Under the pieces are notes generated by a model. It was not told the origin of the DNA. It saw only the letters and a program-made list of their open reading frames with translations, and did no database searches. Position numbers and translations under genes: made by a program. From positions 1 through 64,000 of the forward strand of contig CAYYQN010000023.1 in the NCBI GenBank assembly GCA_964473865.1: a DNA stretch of 64,000 nucleotides. The letters are read 5' to 3'. Source of the DNA: CAIMUX01 sp964473865 (GTDB lineage: Bacteria; Eisenbacteria; RBG-16-71-46; CAIMUX01). This document shows, piece after piece, positions 47,786-59,358 of this stretch; within the stretch, counting starts at the first letter, position 1; each line of letters opens with the position of its first letter.

Positions 47786-50131
47786 CTAGAACGCAGGCCC
47801 GATGATGAAATGCGATTGCCACTTGCCCCGGTCGAGGCCGTAAGCGTAGTCGAACCCGACCAGCCCGAGCATCGGGATCTCGACCCTGACTCCCGCCCCG
47901 ATTCCCTTCTTCAGGTCGACGAGGCTGAAGTCGCGGGCGAAGTTCCAGGTGTTGGCGGCGTCGAGGAATAGGAGGCCCCGCACCGGGTTCACGATCGGGA
48001 ACTGGTATTCGGTCGTGAACGTGTAGGCGAACCGCCCGCCCGGGAAGCGCACCTCGCGGCCATCGACGGTGTGGATGTTCTCCTCCGGCACCACCTCGTA
48101 GTCGGGGTAGCCTCGGAGGTAGTCCGTCCGGGTCCCCCCCAGTCGGAAGGTCTCCGATCCGGGCACGGCCCCGCCGGAGCGGTACGCCCCGAGGTAGCTG
48201 ATCTTGTTCCGGATCATCACGGCCGGCTTCCAGAACGGGACGAACCAGATGCGATGATCGAGCTCCGGCTTGTAGAAGTCGATCTGCCCCCCGAGGAGGC
48301 CCCCGGAGAACTCCGACCGCAGGACGGTCCGACTGCCCAGAGTCGGGTTGAACGGGTTGTCGGTACTGGTACGCGAGAACGAGAACGTAAGCTTGGAGGC
48401 GGTTCCGTTCGAGGATCGGAGCAGCTCCTGGCTGGAGGGATCCAGTCCGGTGTCGATGTCGGTGTACTTCAGCTTCTCGAGGGAGTAGCCCAGGTACACG
48501 CGCGAGTAGTCCGGCACCTTGAAGAACCAGGGCCGGCCCAGGTTCAGGCCGCCGCCGCGTTCCCGCAGGCTGTAGAGATCGTAGTCCCGGGTGGTGTTGT
48601 AGATCTGCGCCCCGAGCGAGACGGGCGTTCCGAGCATCCACGGTTCGGTGAACGAGATGTCGTAGGTGCGCCGCCGGGATCCCCGTTCCAGCTGGAGCTG
48701 GATCGATTGCCCGTTGCCAAAGAGGTTGTTGTGCCCGAATTGGACGAATCCGGTGAGGCCGGTGTCGCTGGAATAGCCCGCCCCGGCGGTGGCGGTGCCG
48801 GAGCTCTTCTCCTTCACGGCGAACGAGACATCGACGTCCGAGCCGATCCCGGCCGGTTTGTAGTCGACTTGTACATCCTCGAAGTAGCCCAGCGCGAAGA
48901 TGTCCCGGTGGCTGCGCAGGAGCACCGAGCGGCGCAGCAGCTGCCCGGGCACCAGGGCGATCTCGCGCCGGATCACCCGCTCCTTGGTGCGAGTGTTGCC
49001 GGTGATCGTGATCTCCCGCACCTTGGAGGAATTCCCTTCCTCCACCAGATAGGCGACGCTCACCGTGTCGCCGGAGACGCGGCTCTCGGGCTGGATCGAC
49101 AGCTCGAGGAGATACCCTTTCTCCGTGTACAGCTCGTAGGCGGCCCCGGTGGTTTCGTCCAGGCGGGCCCGGCTGTACGGTTGGCCCGGCACGATGGTCG
49201 CCGCCGCCGCCAACGCCGAGGTCGGCACCGCGACATTGCCGCTCCAGGTGACCTGGCCGAACCGGTACAGCGGTCCCTCCGCGATGCTGTACCGCAGGGT
49301 GAGTGAACGTCCGTCGGCCCCGAGCTCCGGTTCCCCCGCCGTCACCGCCGCGTCCTTGTACCCATGGTTCTGGAAGAAGGCCTCGAGCCGCTCCCGGTCC
49401 TCGCGCATCCGTTCCGCGGTATAGCGCTTCCGATGGATGAGCGAGTTTGGTTTGAGCTGGAGCTGCTTGCGCATCTGCTTGGCGGGAAACGCCGCGCTTC
49501 CGGTGAACTCGATCGCCTCGATCGAGACCCGGGGACCTTCCTCGACGTTGATGACCAGGGACTGCTTCCCGCCGAGAGTGTCGGTGAGAGCCGTCGTCAC
49601 CCGGGCCGCCGCGTAACCCTCGTCGCGGTAGGCCGTCTCCACGGCCTTGCGGGCCTGGAACAGCTTCGGTTCGGAGACAATCTGGCCGACCTTGAGATCG
49701 ACCTTGGCCTTGAGGTCCTCGTCGCCGAGCTTCTTGTTCCCTCTCCAGGTGAGGGACGCAAGGCGCGCATTCTCCTTCACCTCGAAGGCCAGGCCGCGCC
49801 CCCCGGCCGAGTCGGGCCAGTCCCACACTCGGATCGAGGAGAAGAGCCCGAGACCCCACAGCGCGCGGATGGCGTCCCGCAGGCGGTAGGCGCTGACGGT
49901 GTCCCCGACCGCCAGCCCGGAGGTGCGCAACGCCAGGCGCCCGTCGGCCGCCTCGTTCCCCCGAAAGACAATGCGACCCAGCGGGCGCCGGGAGAGCTCA
50001 TCGCCGGCCTGGGGGTTCCAGGACCACTCTGCCGCCGGCGCCGGCCGCGCCGCGATCAGGAGCGCCAGTCCGAGCGACACCACGATTGTCGTCGGGAGAA
50101 CCCTTCCACCCCCTACCGCCCTCAGCCGCAT
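47786..50131 (-). CDS. bamA: Outer membrane protein assembly factor BamA
   Basis: 781 residues from the ATG at 50131. Signal peptide (PTTIVVSLGLALLIAARPAPAAE), a run of POTRA domains (about 45-420; for example GRIVFRGNEAADGRL, SLTWRGNKKLGDEDLK, AIEFTGSAAFPAKQM, VTWSGNVAVPTSAL, ITITGNTRTKERVIRREI), then the 16-strand barrel with a VRFPGGR loop motif and the terminal SHFIIGPAF strand ending in Phe. It inserts barrel proteins in the outer membrane. It follows clpC by 10 bases, an unusual upstream neighbour, and precedes skp. Confidence 0.95.
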   Translation of the reverse strand: MRLRAVGGGRVLPTTIVVSLGLALLIAARPAPAAEWSWNPQAGDELSRRPLGRIVFRGNEAADGRLALRTSGLAVGDTVSAYRLRDAIRALWGLGLFSSIRVWDWPDSAGGRGLAFEVKENARLASLTWRGNKKLGDEDLKAKVDLKVGQIVSEPKLFQARKAVETAYRDEGYAAARVTTALTDTLGGKQSLVINVEEGPRVSIEAIEFTGSAAFPAKQMRKQLQLKPNSLIHRKRYTAERMREDRERLEAFFQNHGYKDAAVTAGEPELGADGRSLTLRYSIAEGPLYRFGQVTWSGNVAVPTSALAAAATIVPGQPYSRARLDETTGAAYELYTEKGYLLELSIQPESRVSGDTVSVAYLVEEGNSSKVREITITGNTRTKERVIRREIALVPGQLLRRSVLLRSHRDIFALGYFEDVQVDYKPAGIGSDVDVSFAVKEKSSGTATAGAGYSSDTGLTGFVQFGHNNLFGNGQSIQLQLERGSRRRTYDISFTEPWMLGTPVSLGAQIYNTTRDYDLYSLRERGGGLNLGRPWFFKVPDYSRVYLGYSLEKLKYTDIDTGLDPSSQELLRSSNGTASKLTFSFSRTSTDNPFNPTLGSRTVLRSEFSGGLLGGQIDFYKPELDHRIWFVPFWKPAVMIRNKISYLGAYRSGGAVPGSETFRLGGTRTDYLRGYPDYEVVPEENIHTVDGREVRFPGGRFAYTFTTEYQFPIVNPVRGLLFLDAANTWNFARDFSLVDLKKGIGAGVRVEIPMLGLVGFDYAYGLDRGKWQSHFIIGPAF

Positions 50132-50141
50132 CGGCGCGCGC

Positions 50142-52589
<2,448 letters not shown>

Positions 52590-52612
52590 TGCGTCCCTCC
52601 CGGAGATCGCTC

Positions 52613-53689
52613 CTAGCGGGTCGGCTCCGGCGCGTCGCGCACGCCCAGGACCTCCCGTACGAAGCGGGCCCGGTACTCGTTGCGTTCCTCTGAATTCATC
52701 TCCCGGCCGGCCACCTTCTGCAGGTGCGCCGGCTGGCAGCGGATGAGCAGCTCATTCAACACCGGGATATCCGGCACGTTCCGCATGGCCAGGGTGCGGC
52801 CGAAGCGGACGGCGGACAGCAATCCGATCGCCTCCTGCGAGGAGAGCAGCCGGCAGGAGCGAAGCACCCCCGCCGCGCGCATGATCTTGTCCTCGAGTTG
52901 CCACCGCGCCTGACGCAAGAGCTGCTCCTGCGCCTTCTCCTCCCAGTCGAGAACCTGCCGCACGACGCGGGTGAGCTTGGTCAGGATCTCCTCCTCGCTC
53001 TGGCCCAGGGTCACCTGGTTGCTGAGCTGGAGGAAGTTCCCCATCACCTCCGACCCCTCGCCGTGGTAGCCGCGCACGGTCAGGCCGACCTGGGCCACGC
53101 CCACCAGGATCTTCTTCATCCGGCTCGTCAGCACCAGCGCGGGAAGGTGCAGCAGCACCGACGCGCGCATACCGGTGCCGACGTTGGTCGGACAGGCGGT
53201 GAGGTACCCGAGCTCACCGCTCCAGGCGAACGGAAGCGCCGCCTCCAGCATCGTGTCGACCGCGCGCGCCCGGTGCCACGACTCCTCGAGGCGGAATCCG
53301 GCCTCCAGCGATTGGATGCGCACGTGGTCTTCCTCGTTGATCAGGATCGACGCCCGCTCGTCGGCGGCCAGCACCAGCCCGCGGGCTCCCCCGTCTCCCG
53401 TCAGATCATGGGAGATGAGATGCCGCTCGAGGAGGAACTGGCGGTCCAGGAGCGGCAGCTCGTTCATCACCTGCGCGGCGCCGCCCCGAAACGGCTCGCC
53501 GGCCAGCGCCGCCTCCGAGACCATGCGGTAGACGCGCAGCAGATCCTCTTCCAGGGCCCGGCCGACGAACGGGATGCCGGCCAGGTTCCGCGCAAGCCGG
53601 ACCCGGGTGGAGAGGATCCGGTCGGCCTGGGGACCGTCCGTCTTCAACCACGTGCCGGCCCGCGCCGCCATCTCCTGGATCGGGATCAC
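52613..53689 (-). CDS. mcsB: Protein-arginine kinase McsB
   Basis: 358 residues from GTG at 53689, which overlaps the mcsA stop (GTGA). Phosphagen-kinase fold: DRILSTRVRLARNLAGIPF (substrate-side), SILINEEDHVRIQSLEAG, LGYLTACPTNVGTGMRASVLLHLPAL with the catalytic Cys, and YHGEGSEVMGNFLQLSNQVTLG in the nucleotide site. The C-terminal part (DKIMRAAGVLRSCRLLSSQEAIGLLSAVRFGRTLA, DIPVLNELLIRCQPAHLQ) is the McsB-specific phospho-arginine binding domain. It marks proteins with arginine phosphate for ClpCP. Confidence 0.95.
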   Translation of the reverse strand: MIPIQEMAARAGTWLKTDGPQADRILSTRVRLARNLAGIPFVGRALEEDLLRVYRMVSEAALAGEPFRGGAAQVMNELPLLDRQFLLERHLISHDLTGDGGARGLVLAADERASILINEEDHVRIQSLEAGFRLEESWHRARAVDTMLEAALPFAWSGELGYLTACPTNVGTGMRASVLLHLPALVLTSRMKKILVGVAQVGLTVRGYHGEGSEVMGNFLQLSNQVTLGQSEEEILTKLTRVVRQVLDWEEKAQEQLLRQARWQLEDKIMRAAGVLRSCRLLSSQEAIGLLSAVRFGRTLAMRNVPDIPVLNELLIRCQPAHLQKVAGREMNSEERNEYRARFVREVLGVRDAPEPTR

Positions 53690-54270
53690 GGCCGCTCCTC
53701 GCCGTTGCCGGCCCCGGCGGAGTCCCCGGCATCGCGGGCCGGACCGGCATTGCCGGCCGGGTCGTCGTCGGGCAGCGGCGCCGTCTCCAGGCGCCGAATC
53801 TGGTCCCGCAGCTCCGCCGCCAGCTCGAACTCCTCCCGCTCCACGGCCCGATTCAACTCCTCGCGCAGGCGGCCCAGATCGCGCCGCCGCAGGCTCGATC
53901 CATCCACGCCGCGCGGCGCCCGCCCTTGGTGGCGGGTCGCCCCGTGCACGCGGCGCAGGATCTGCCTCAGCTGGGCCTCGAAGGCTCCATAGCAATCGGC
54001 GCACCCCAGCCGTCCGGTGCGGGCGAACTGGCTGTAGCGGATCCCGCAGGAGGCGCACTGCACCGCTCCGACCTTGGCCGCGCTTTCGGGATAGAGGTTC
54101 TCCGCCATCCAGATGAACTGGTTGGCGATCGACAGCTTGTTCTGCTCCACCGCGAGATGGAACCCCTTCTCCGCCGCACAAGACTCGCAGAGATGGATCT
54201 CGTGGAGCTGCCCGTCGACCACTTCCTTGAAGAAGATGGTCGCCTCGGCCTCGCAGTTCATGCACTTCAT
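53686..54270 (-). CDS. mcsA: McsA, activator of the arginine kinase
   Basis: 194 residues. Two zinc sites: MKCMNCEAEATIFF with LCESCAAEKGF, and QCASCGIRYSQFARTGRLGCADCYGAF. Then a UVR motif (REELNRAVEREEFELAAELRDQIRRLE) and an acidic Gly/Ala tail. McsA binds and activates McsB. In Firmicutes the operon is ctsR-mcsA-mcsB-clpC; here no ctsR is present, and lolD lies upstream with a 4-base overlap. Confidence 0.93.
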   Translation of the reverse strand: MKCMNCEAEATIFFKEVVDGQLHEIHLCESCAAEKGFHLAVEQNKLSIANQFIWMAENLYPESAAKVGAVQCASCGIRYSQFARTGRLGCADCYGAFEAQLRQILRRVHGATRHQGRAPRGVDGSSLRRRDLGRLREELNRAVEREEFELAAELRDQIRRLETAPLPDDDPAGNAGPARDAGDSAGAGNGEERP

Positions 54271-55100
54271 GCCGGAGACTCTCCCGCCGGCCGCGCCGCC
54301 GGCCGTGTCGCCGGCCCGGTGGCGGGCGGTGTTGCCGGCCGTGTCGCCGGCCTCGTTGCCGACGCCATTGCCGGCTCTCCAGCCGATCCTTCGGGCCGGA
54401 GGATCCCGTCGACCAGGCGCACCCGGGTGTCGGCCAGCGCGGCCAGCTCCGGGTTGTGGGTCACCACGATCCAGGACTGCCGGTGCCGTCGAGCCAAAGC
54501 ATACATCAGGTCGTGGAGTCCTCGCGCCGTCGGAGGATCGAGATTCCCGGTCGGCTCGTCGGCCAGGACCAGAGTCGGCGCCTGGAAGAGACTCCGCGCC
54601 ACCGCCACCCGCTGCTGTTCCCCTCCCGAAAGCTCGTCCGGCTTGTGCTCCGCGCGGGCCGAAAGTCCCACCTCCGCCAGGAGTTCCCGGGCCCTCTGGC
54701 GCGCGGCGTCGGGAGTCTGCCGGGCCACCAGCCCCGGCATCATGACGTTCTCTTCCGCAGTGAACTCGGGCATCAGATGGTGGAACTGGAACACGAACCC
54801 CAGGTTCCGGTTCCGGAACCGGCAGCGGTCGCGCTCGGCCAGGGAGAAGATATCCTGATCCCGAAATCGGACGACGCCGGCGTTCGGCCGGTCGAGCCCT
54901 CCCAGGCAGTGCAGGAGGGTGCTCTTCCCCGCCCCCGAGGCGCCGAGCACAGCCAGGATTTCGCCCGCGCGAAGGACCAGATCAACCCCGCGCAGGACCT
55001 GGATCCGGGTCTCGCCCAGGCTGAACGTACGGGTGATCCCGGTCGCCTCCAGGAGCACCGGCTCCGCTTCGATCGACCGTTCCCGTCCGTCACTCGACAT
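54267..55100 (-). CDS. lolD: Lipoprotein-release ABC transporter ATPase LolD
   Basis: 277 residues, about 45 more than usual. Drives release of lipoproteins from the inner membrane, with LolC/E. Motifs: LAVLGASGAGKSTLLHCLGGLDRPNAGVVRFRDQDIF (Walker A), KPDELSGGEQQRVAVARSLFQAPTLVLADEPTGNLDPPTA (signature and Walker B). The extra C-terminus (about 245-277) is a repeat of R-P-A-T/A-P-A-T units, not found in LolD and likely disordered. Overlaps lolC by 11 bases upstream and mcsA by 4 downstream. Confidence 0.93.
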   Translation of the reverse strand: MSSDGRERSIEAEPVLLEATGITRTFSLGETRIQVLRGVDLVLRAGEILAVLGASGAGKSTLLHCLGGLDRPNAGVVRFRDQDIFSLAERDRCRFRNRNLGFVFQFHHLMPEFTAEENVMMPGLVARQTPDAARQRARELLAEVGLSARAEHKPDELSGGEQQRVAVARSLFQAPTLVLADEPTGNLDPPTARGLHDLMYALARRHRQSWIVVTHNPELAALADTRVRLVDGILRPEGSAGEPAMASATRPATRPATPPATGPATRPAARPAGESPA

Positions 55101-56328
55101 TGCGAATCGCCTCCACCGGGTGCAGCCGCGCCGCCTTGACCGCCGGGTAGATGGTGGCCAGAACCGAGATGAGGAACACGGAGATCAGAACCGCCGCGAC
55201 GTCCGTCGCCTCCACCCGGATCGGCAACGTGTCGATGAAGTAGATGTCGCCGGGCAGGCGGATGAACTTGTACTTGTCCAGCACGCGACAGAGAGTGAGC
55301 CCCAGGACCGCGCCCAGCGCCATTCCCACCCCGCCGATCAGCGTGCCCTGGCAGATGAAGATGCCGGCGACCTCGCCCGGCGTCGCTCCCATGGAGCGGA
55401 GGATCCCGATGTCCCGCCGTTTCTCCATGACCAGGAGGATCAGCGAAGCAAGGATGTTGAACGCCGCCACCATGACGATGAGCGTCAGGATGACGAACAT
55501 GACCCGCTTTTCCATCTCCATCCAGGAGAAGAGCTGCGCATTCATCTCGATCCAGTCGGTGGCGCGGTAGGGGTAACCGCCGAGCTCCGCCACGATCTCG
55601 GCCGCGACTTCCGGCGCGCGGTACATGTTCCGCACCTTGGCCTCCACCGCCGAAATCCGGTTGCCCAAGGCCATCAGGTCCTGCGCCTCGCGCACGCCCA
55701 GAAACACGAACGAGGCGTCGTACTCGTACATCCCGGAGCGGAAGATGCCGGCCACGCGGAAGTTCCGCACGCGCGGCAGGTAACCCAGCGGAGAGGTCGT
55801 TCCGATCTGGGGAGCGAGGAGCTGCACCCGCTCCCCGGTCGTCACCGCCAGATTCTCGGCAACGTGCACTCCGAGGATGGCGCCGGGCAGCTCCCCCGGC
55901 TCGGCCGAAAGGGTGAGCGGGCCCGGCGGACGCTCGATGTAGTCGAGGATCTGGGTGACGTTCGACTCTCCGTCGAGGTCCACCCCCTTGATGACGATCC
56001 CGTCGGTGCTGCCCCGGGCCGAAACCATCGCCTTGCCGTAGACAAACGGCGTGGCGGCGATCACCTCCGGGTGGGCACGCACGCGCGCCAGGAGAGAGTC
56101 GGCGTGGGCCATCCCCTGCGTGCCGTACGGGAGGATCGTGACGTGCGCGTTGGTCCCAACGATGCGCGTCTTCACTTCGCGCTCGAACCCGGACATCACG
56201 GCCAGCACCACGATGAGCGCCAGCACGCCGAGCGTCTCCCCTCCGACCGCGATCCAGGTGATCAGCGAGAGGAGACCGCGCCGGCGGCGGGGCAGGAGGT
56301 AGCGGCGCGCCAGAAACAGCTCGTACAT
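55090..56328 (-). CDS. lolC: Lipoprotein-release ABC transporter permease LolC/LolE
   Basis: 412 residues from the ATG at 56328. Inner-membrane permease with one N-terminal helix (LLSLITWIAVGGETLGVLALIVVLAVMSGFEREVKTRIVG), a large periplasmic domain, and three C-terminal helices (VMFVILTLIVMVAAFNILASLILLVMEKRRDIGILRSMGATPGEVAGIFICQG, GVGMALGAVLGL, VLISVFLISVLATIYPAVKAARLHPVEAIRNVE). The E-K-R-x-D-I-G-I-L-R-S-M-G and P-A-x-x-A-A-x-x-x-P-V-E-A-I-R blocks are the LolC/E signature. Only one permease gene, so a homodimer is likely. Confidence 0.94.
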   Translation of the reverse strand: MYELFLARRYLLPRRRRGLLSLITWIAVGGETLGVLALIVVLAVMSGFEREVKTRIVGTNAHVTILPYGTQGMAHADSLLARVRAHPEVIAATPFVYGKAMVSARGSTDGIVIKGVDLDGESNVTQILDYIERPPGPLTLSAEPGELPGAILGVHVAENLAVTTGERVQLLAPQIGTTSPLGYLPRVRNFRVAGIFRSGMYEYDASFVFLGVREAQDLMALGNRISAVEAKVRNMYRAPEVAAEIVAELGGYPYRATDWIEMNAQLFSWMEMEKRVMFVILTLIVMVAAFNILASLILLVMEKRRDIGILRSMGATPGEVAGIFICQGTLIGGVGMALGAVLGLTLCRVLDKYKFIRLPGDIYFIDTLPIRVEATDVAAVLISVFLISVLATIYPAVKAARLHPVEAIRNVE

Positions 56329-56336
56329 GGCGGGAC

Positions 56337-57839
56337 CTAATCGTGGTCGAACGGGATGGAGCTCCCGTTCGCCGGCACGGCGGTGGGATAACGCCCGGTC
56401 CAGCAGGCGTAGCAGTAGCTGCGCGGCGCCTGCACGCTGGCCTCGAGGTCCTCCAGCGCCAGATACCCGAGGGTGGTCGCGCCGATGAAGCGCCGGATCT
56501 CGTCGAGTCCCTGGCGGCCCGCGATCAACTCGGAGCGGGTAGGCGTGTCGATGCCGTAGTGGCACGGATGGGTGATGGGGGGCGAGGCCACGCGGAAGTG
56601 GACTTCCGTGGCCCCGGCCCGAAAGAGCAGCCCCACGAGCTTGCGGCTGGTCGTGCCGCGCACGATCGAGTCGTCCACCGCCACGACGCGCCGGCCGCGC
56701 AGGATGCGTTCCACCGGATTGAACTTCACGCGGACCGAGTCAACGCGTTGGTCGCTCCCCGCCTGGATGAAGGTTCTCCCGATGTAATGATTCCGGATCA
56801 GCCCCAGCTCGAACGGCAGGCCCGACTCCTCGGCGAAGCCCTGCGCGGCCGCGTTCGACGAGTCGGGGATGGCGATGACGAGATCGGCCGGGGCGGGGTG
56901 CCGCCGCGCCAGGAGCCGCCCCTGGTGCCGCCGGACCTCGTTGACCGCCTCGCCGAAGACCACGCTGTCGGGTCGCGAGAAGTAGATCTGCTCGAACATG
57001 CACTGGGTGCGGGGCCGATCGGGGAATACGCGCCGCGAAACCATCCCCTCCCGGGTCAGCACCACCATCTCCCCCGGCTCCACATCCCGCAGGAGGTTCG
57101 CCCCGACGAGGTCGAAGGCGCAGGTCTCGGAAGCCAGGAGGTACATCCCATCGAGGGTGCCCAGGGAGAGGGGTCGAAAACCAAACGGATCGCGGTATCC
57201 GATCAGGGTCTGCTCATCCATGATCAGGCAGCTGATCGCCCCCTCGACCTGCCGCAGCGCTTCTTCCGCGCGTTCGACCAGGCTGCCACGCGCCGCGCGG
57301 GCGATGAGATGCAGGACCACCTCGGAATCGGTGGTCGTCTGGAAGAGCGCTCCTTCCTGCTCCATCCGTTCCCGCAACGCGGCGACATTGGTCAGATTTC
57401 CGTTGTGCGCAATGGCGAGCTTGCCGCCCCGGTAGTCGACCAGGATCGGCTGGACGTTCCGCAGCTTGGTCGCCTTGCCGGTAGTGGCATACCGATTGTG
57501 GGCGATCCCGAGGTAGCCGTCATACCGCTGGCGCGCCTCCCCGGTGAAGACCTCGCTGACCAGACCGAGCCCTTTCAGCGCCCGCGTCTTCTGGCCGTTG
57601 TGCAGCACCATGCCGCACCCTTCCTGGCCCCGGTGCTGGAGGGCGAAGAGACCGTAGAAGAGCAGGTCGGTCACATCGCCTGTTCCGAAGACCCCGATCA
57701 GGCCGCACTCGTCGTGGAACCGGTCGCTCCGGTTCTCCCGATCCGCTCGCGCGGGTCCGCCGGGCCAGGCGACGCTCGCGGCCGCTCGACCCCGGACGTC
57801 CACCAGCTGCGGTTGGTGGCTCCGGCCGCGCCTGATCAT
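56337..57839 (-). CDS. purF: Amidophosphoribosyltransferase (Fe-S type)
   Basis: 500 residues from the ATG at 57839. First step of purine synthesis, making phosphoribosylamine from PRPP and glutamine. The catalytic Cys is residue 45 (HDECGLIGVFG), after a propeptide that must be removed, as in the Bacillus type. Further blocks: LQHRGQEGCGM, IAHNRYATTG, IAHNGNLTN, CMFEQIYFSRPDS, VVAVDDSIVRGTTS (PRPP site), and SYCYACWTGRYPT near the end, a Cys pair of the Fe-S cluster. The ATG overlaps the end of the PurS-like gene (ATGA), and lolC follows 8 bases after its stop. Confidence 0.96.
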   Translation of the reverse strand: MIRRGRSHQPQLVDVRGRAAASVAWPGGPARADRENRSDRFHDECGLIGVFGTGDVTDLLFYGLFALQHRGQEGCGMVLHNGQKTRALKGLGLVSEVFTGEARQRYDGYLGIAHNRYATTGKATKLRNVQPILVDYRGGKLAIAHNGNLTNVAALRERMEQEGALFQTTTDSEVVLHLIARAARGSLVERAEEALRQVEGAISCLIMDEQTLIGYRDPFGFRPLSLGTLDGMYLLASETCAFDLVGANLLRDVEPGEMVVLTREGMVSRRVFPDRPRTQCMFEQIYFSRPDSVVFGEAVNEVRRHQGRLLARRHPAPADLVIAIPDSSNAAAQGFAEESGLPFELGLIRNHYIGRTFIQAGSDQRVDSVRVKFNPVERILRGRRVVAVDDSIVRGTTSRKLVGLLFRAGATEVHFRVASPPITHPCHYGIDTPTRSELIAGRQGLDEIRRFIGATTLGYLALEDLEASVQAPRSYCYACWTGRYPTAVPANGSSIPFDHD

Positions 57840-58540
57840 GCCCCGCCCCCGGCCCGGGCCCCGGCCCCGGCACCCCCGGAGGTCCAGAGCGGAATCGGCA
57901 CCGCCCCCGACAACACCCGGTAATGCTGTGCGTGCGGGTTGCAGAGCAGGCCCTCGCGGCGCGAGCGCGCCGCGCCCACGGCGACGGTCCAATCGGATCG
58001 CTCCCCGGTGCTGGCGCCATCTCGCCACCGGATCGACCAGAGCTCGCCCCGGAAGGCCGCGGTCACGTCCCATCCAGGAAGGGCGGTCGGCAGATCGGCC
58101 GGAAGGGCGTCATCTCCCCGCGGCCAGACGATCAGGTGATCGAACTCCGGCCGGGACAGATCCGGCGTTCCGAAGTCTCCCGGATGACGCCGCCCGCCGG
58201 ATCTCACCTCCCAGGCGGCGTCGGCATTGTCGGCCTGGGGCGCGCGGACCCACGCCCGCTGCTTGTTCGGGTTCCAGAAGACCACGGTGCGTTCGAGATA
58301 GGCCGACAGGAGTTCCGAAAGGGCCGCACCGGCCGGAGTCGAGCGCAACGCCACCTCATGCAGCGAACGGCGCCGGACCTCGACCAGACGGTCGCCGAAG
58401 CCGAGGAGGTGTCGGATCGCCTCTGCCGCGGTCAGCGCCGTCGGGTCGCTGTTCTTCAGGTCGAGCAGGATCTGCACAGTGATCGAACCGGACTCAACCC
58501 TGCTCCCAGCGACCGTCTCGCCTCCCGGGACCACCGGCAT
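57836..58540 (-). CDS. PurS-like protein with a long C-terminal extension
   Basis: 234 residues from the ATG at 58540, with GGGAGG 10 bases upstream. Residues ~19-75 (SITVQILLDLKNSDPTALTAAEAIRHLLGFGDRLVEVRRRSLHEV) have the PurS layout: strand, D-P-x-x-x-x-x-A-x-x-A-x-x-x-L-G-F, then V-x-x-V-R. PurS is the ~80-residue bridge between PurL and PurQ and is needed when PurL is the small type, as here. The remaining ~150 residues (SAYLERTVVFWNPNKQRAWVRAP, FDHLIVWPRGDD, WSIRWRDG) are not recognised; the end is Ala/Gly-rich. It lies between purQ and purF, the expected place for purS. Confidence 0.6.
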   Translation of the reverse strand: MPVVPGGETVAGSRVESGSITVQILLDLKNSDPTALTAAEAIRHLLGFGDRLVEVRRRSLHEVALRSTPAGAALSELLSAYLERTVVFWNPNKQRAWVRAPQADNADAAWEVRSGGRRHPGDFGTPDLSRPEFDHLIVWPRGDDALPADLPTALPGWDVTAAFRGELWSIRWRDGASTGERSDWTVAVGAARSRREGLLCNPHAQHYRVLSGAVPIPLWTSGGAGAGARAGGGA

Positions 58541-58544
58541 CGCC

Positions 58545-59357
58545 TCAATCCCTCCCAGCGCCCAGCGCGCGCGCCAGAGCCTGGAAGATGCGCATTCCGG
58601 GCCCGGCGTTCTCCAACTCGCGCCCGCGAGCGGCGCGGCGTCGGTCCCCCCAGGTCCCTGCCAGCCACTCGGGAACCTGGGCCAGGTCCTGCGCGCGCTC
58701 CGGGTGCGGCATGACGGCCAGCACGTTGCCGTCGCCTCCCACCAGGCCCGCGGCATCCGCAACCGAGCCGTTCGGGTTCCGCGGGAAGCCTCCCGCCGGC
58801 CCGCCGTCGGCGCCGGAGTAGCGCAACGCCACCGAACCCCCGAGATCCGCTTCCAGGTCGGGATCGATCGACGTGAATCGCCCCTCGCCATGCGCCGTCG
58901 GCATCGGCAGCGGCTCATCGAGGCCGCGCGTGAAGAGACACCCCTCGGCGCCGGGGCCCGGCGCCAGGTAGACCCAGCGGGTGTAGTACCCGTCGCGCCG
59001 CTCGATCCGGTTCGCCGCCAAGGCGAGACGCACCGGGTCACCGTCGCCGCCGGGCACGAGCCCCGCCTCCACCAGGATCTGCGCGCCGTTGCAGATCCCG
59101 AGGATCGGCGCCCCCTCCTTCGCGCGCCGGGCCACCACCTCCAGGAGCGGCAGGCGGGCGGCCACCGCCCCGGCGCGGATGCGGTCCTGGTAGCTGAATC
59201 CTCCGGGTAGCACGTAGGCATCGAAGTGACGCAGCTCCTCCGGCGGCACGTTCCAGCGCTCGATTCGCGGCTCCAGGCCGGCGCGGGCCAACGCCCGCAC
59301 CGTCTCGCGCTCGCAGTTGCTCCCGGGAAACCGCACCACTGCCACCCGCGCAGCCAT
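58545..59357 (-). CDS. purQ: Phosphoribosylformylglycinamidine synthase subunit PurQ
   Basis: 270 residues from the ATG at 59357. Glutaminase subunit of FGAM synthase. Class I glutamine amidotransferase: VAVVRFPGSNCERETVRAL at the start, VLPGGFSYQDRIRAG (oxyanion region), ILGICNGAQILVEAGLVPG with the nucleophile Cys, and VLAVMPHPERAQD with the His-Pro-Glu part of the triad. Longer than Bacillus PurQ (227), in line with some FCB forms. It follows purL with 1 base between stop and start. Confidence 0.95.
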   Translation of the reverse strand: MAARVAVVRFPGSNCERETVRALARAGLEPRIERWNVPPEELRHFDAYVLPGGFSYQDRIRAGAVAARLPLLEVVARRAKEGAPILGICNGAQILVEAGLVPGGDGDPVRLALAANRIERRDGYYTRWVYLAPGPGAEGCLFTRGLDEPLPMPTAHGEGRFTSIDPDLEADLGGSVALRYSGADGGPAGGFPRNPNGSVADAAGLVGGDGNVLAVMPHPERAQDLAQVPEWLAGTWGDRRRAARGRELENAGPGMRIFQALARALGAGRD

Positions 59358-59358
59358 T

